This document shows, one piece after another, positions 12,995-14,109 of a stretch of 14,109 bases of DNA. The notes below the pieces were generated by a model. It searched no databases. It had not been told where the DNA came from and saw only the letters and a program-made list of their open reading frames with translations. The stretch's first letter is position 1. Each line of letters opens with the position of its first letter. This stretch comes from Candidatus Kaiserbacteria bacterium (GTDB taxonomy: Bacteria; Patescibacteriota; Minisyncoccia; Phycocordibacterales; UBA12088), in the NCBI GenBank assembly GCA_003561715.1, contig PWVU01000024.1, positions 1 to 14,109 on the forward strand, written 5' to 3'. Both the position numbers and the translations under genes were made by a program.

Positions 12995-14109
12995 CTACTC
13001 AAAGTCTCGCAACAATGCGCGCAATTCCTTCTGTGCCTTCAGCGCAGTACGCTTTTCGGGCGACTCGACCACAAACTTTAAGGCGTCTTCGGTGACACTC
13101 TCCTTGACCACCAGCCAGTGTTCGGCAAAGCGCACCGTGACCCCATCAAAACGCTCAATGGATTCCGGATTTTGTGCTCGATAGTGCTCCTCGACCGCTT
13201 TGAGTGTCGCTTTTTTGTCCCGAACTTCTACCAGCATCTCTTCGGTCTGAAAATATCGCTCATACGGACGCACGATATCCGAGAATGTCTTCCCTGCTTT
13301 GCGCGCCTCAATATACGCTTCGAGTACGTACAGGAAGGTGAGAATGCCCGAATCAGCATAAAAGTTATCTTTGAAATAAAAGTGCGCCGAGTGCTCACAT
13401 CCGAACACGGCATCGCGTTTACGCATCATCTCTTTAATGAATGCGTGTCCTACACGCGCACGTACCGGCTTTCCACCGCACGCACGTATCGTCTCTTCGT
13501 ATATCTTGCTGGTAAAGACGGTGTGGATGAACGAAGCACCCGGTTGTGTGCGCACCATATGCTCGACAAGCAGAGCACCGATCACCGCACTGTTGATGTA
13601 GTACCCTCGCTCATCGAAGATCGCCACGCGGTCGGCGTCCCCATCAAACGCAATACCGAAATCATGCCCGCCACACTCAAGCTCCGCTTTAATAGCACGC
13701 TGGCTTTTTGCCAATGTGGGATTGGAGTCACGATGCGCAAAGGTCCCGTCAAGTTCAAAGAAAAGCTTGGTCGCCGCAACCGGCAATTTCTTGTCAAAGA
13801 GTGGCTCAAGCAAACATGCCATGCCGCCTCCCGCATCAACCGCAACGCATACCGGCTCGCGCGTACGTGCCGTAATGCGCCCTTTCACATAACGCTCGTA
13901 CTGCGGGTAGATCGCTTTCTTAACGAGCTTGCCTCGTTTGGGCGGATCTGCAAAACGATTCTTCACTACGCGTTTCTTGATCTCGTTCAATCCCGTTTTG
14001 CCGGTCAAGGGAATGGCGCCCGCTTTCACCAACTTCAATCCGTTATATTGCTGTGGATTGTGCGAGGCGGTAATGACAACTCCGTACGCATCAAGCGAAC
14101 CGGAAGCAA
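12995..14109 (-). CDS. Phosphomannomutase/phosphoglucomutase, 5' end outside the window
   Basis: Alpha-D-phosphohexomutase; 370 aa are visible and the N-terminal part lies beyond the right edge. The frame is open to the last base: the catalytic phosphoserine loop TASHNP (Ser codon 14063-14065) followed by QQYNG lies just inside. The metal loop DGDADR is at visible residues 155-160 and the sugar-binding loop reads GCEHSAHFYF, with the EHSAH form in place of the usual ExSGH. The enzyme moves phosphate between C1 and C6 of mannose or glucose, feeding nucleotide-sugar synthesis. The C-terminal phosphate-binding loop, normally RPSNTEP or RASNTEP, reads KESVTED here (13085-13105), an unusual change. 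It is the first visible gene of the phosphohexomutase-transaldolase-cupin run. The frame upstream of the internal TTG at 14038 is coding, so that is not the start. Confidence 0.93.
   Translation of the reverse strand, partial: ASGSLDAYGVVITASHNPQQYNGLKLVKAGAIPLTGKTGLNEIKKRVVKNRFADPPKRGKLVKKAIYPQYERYVKGRITARTREPVCVAVDAGGGMACLLEPLFDKKLPVAATKLFFELDGTFAHRDSNPTLAKSQRAIKAELECGGHDFGIAFDGDADRVAIFDERGYYINSAVIGALLVEHMVRTQPGASFIHTVFTSKIYEETIRACGGKPVRARVGHAFIKEMMRKRDAVFGCEHSAHFYFKDNFYADSGILTFLYVLEAYIEARKAGKTFSDIVRPYERYFQTEEMLVEVRDKKATLKAVEEHYRAQNPESIERFDGVTVRFAEHWLVVKESVTEDALKFVVESPEKRTALKAQKELRALLRDFE

Noticed and set aside
1..14109. CRISPR array, insertion sequence or phage genes
   Set aside because: I see no spaced direct repeats, transposase or integrase motifs, or phage structural proteins on either strand.

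Overview
The window looks like a chromosomal piece of a reduced-genome bacterium of the Patescibacteria (CPR) type. Reasons (inference from gene content and style, not a database match): tightly packed short genes; a phosphoketolase-acetate kinase pair; a long-form transaldolase; a YvcK/CofD-like protein; a dihydroorotate dehydrogenase with mixed class features; an N-terminally anchored DsbA-like thioredoxin; two small toxin-antitoxin modules; and almost no Shine-Dalgarno sequences. TGA is used as a normal stop (mntA, pyrD, the membrane protein), so the UGA=Gly code of Gracilibacteria/SR1 does not apply. Nearly everything is on the minus strand; the plus strand carries one foreign-looking regulator and one small membrane protein.

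Layout, left to right. 1-1160: an MNT-HEPN module (mntA intact, hepT frameshifted and cut by the window edge) and a VapBC-like module. 1252-2280: YvcK/CofD-like protein. 2281-3029: an intergenic zone with a 7-nt periodic repeat, then a GC-rich XRE regulator with its own strong RBS and hairpin terminator, unlike all neighbours and resembling alphaproteobacterial DNA, then more heptamers. 3030-4976: DsbA-like protein, Nudix hydrolase, SAM methyltransferase. 5010-8479: xfp-ackA. 8566-9621: pyrD. 9622-10140: divergent intergenic region and a small three-helix membrane protein. 10144-11582: HAD phosphatase translationally coupled to an unrecognised envelope protein. 11658-14109: phosphohexomutase (runs off the edge), transaldolase and cupin, probably one transcript.

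How the genes fit together: phosphoketolase cleaves fructose-6-P or xylulose-5-P to acetyl-P, and acetate kinase turns acetyl-P into ATP and acetate; transaldolase interconverts the sugar phosphates that feed this route, and the phosphohexomutase links hexose phosphates to glycan precursors. This is a compact fermentative core without visible Pta. DsbA and the cysteine-containing envelope protein suggest an oxidising envelope.

The most notable signals are: (1) a recurring extended -10 box (TGnTAnnnT) placed 6-8 nt before start codons of several unrelated genes, pointing to widespread leaderless mRNAs; (2) the foreign XRE cassette sitting between two heptamer-periodic tracts; (3) a single-base frameshift in hepT beside an intact mntA; (4) a DHODH with class 2 layout but a class 1 catalytic cysteine; (5) a phosphohexomutase whose C-terminal phosphate-binding loop has degenerated. 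I did not find a CRISPR array, an insertion sequence, an rRNA or a tRNA.
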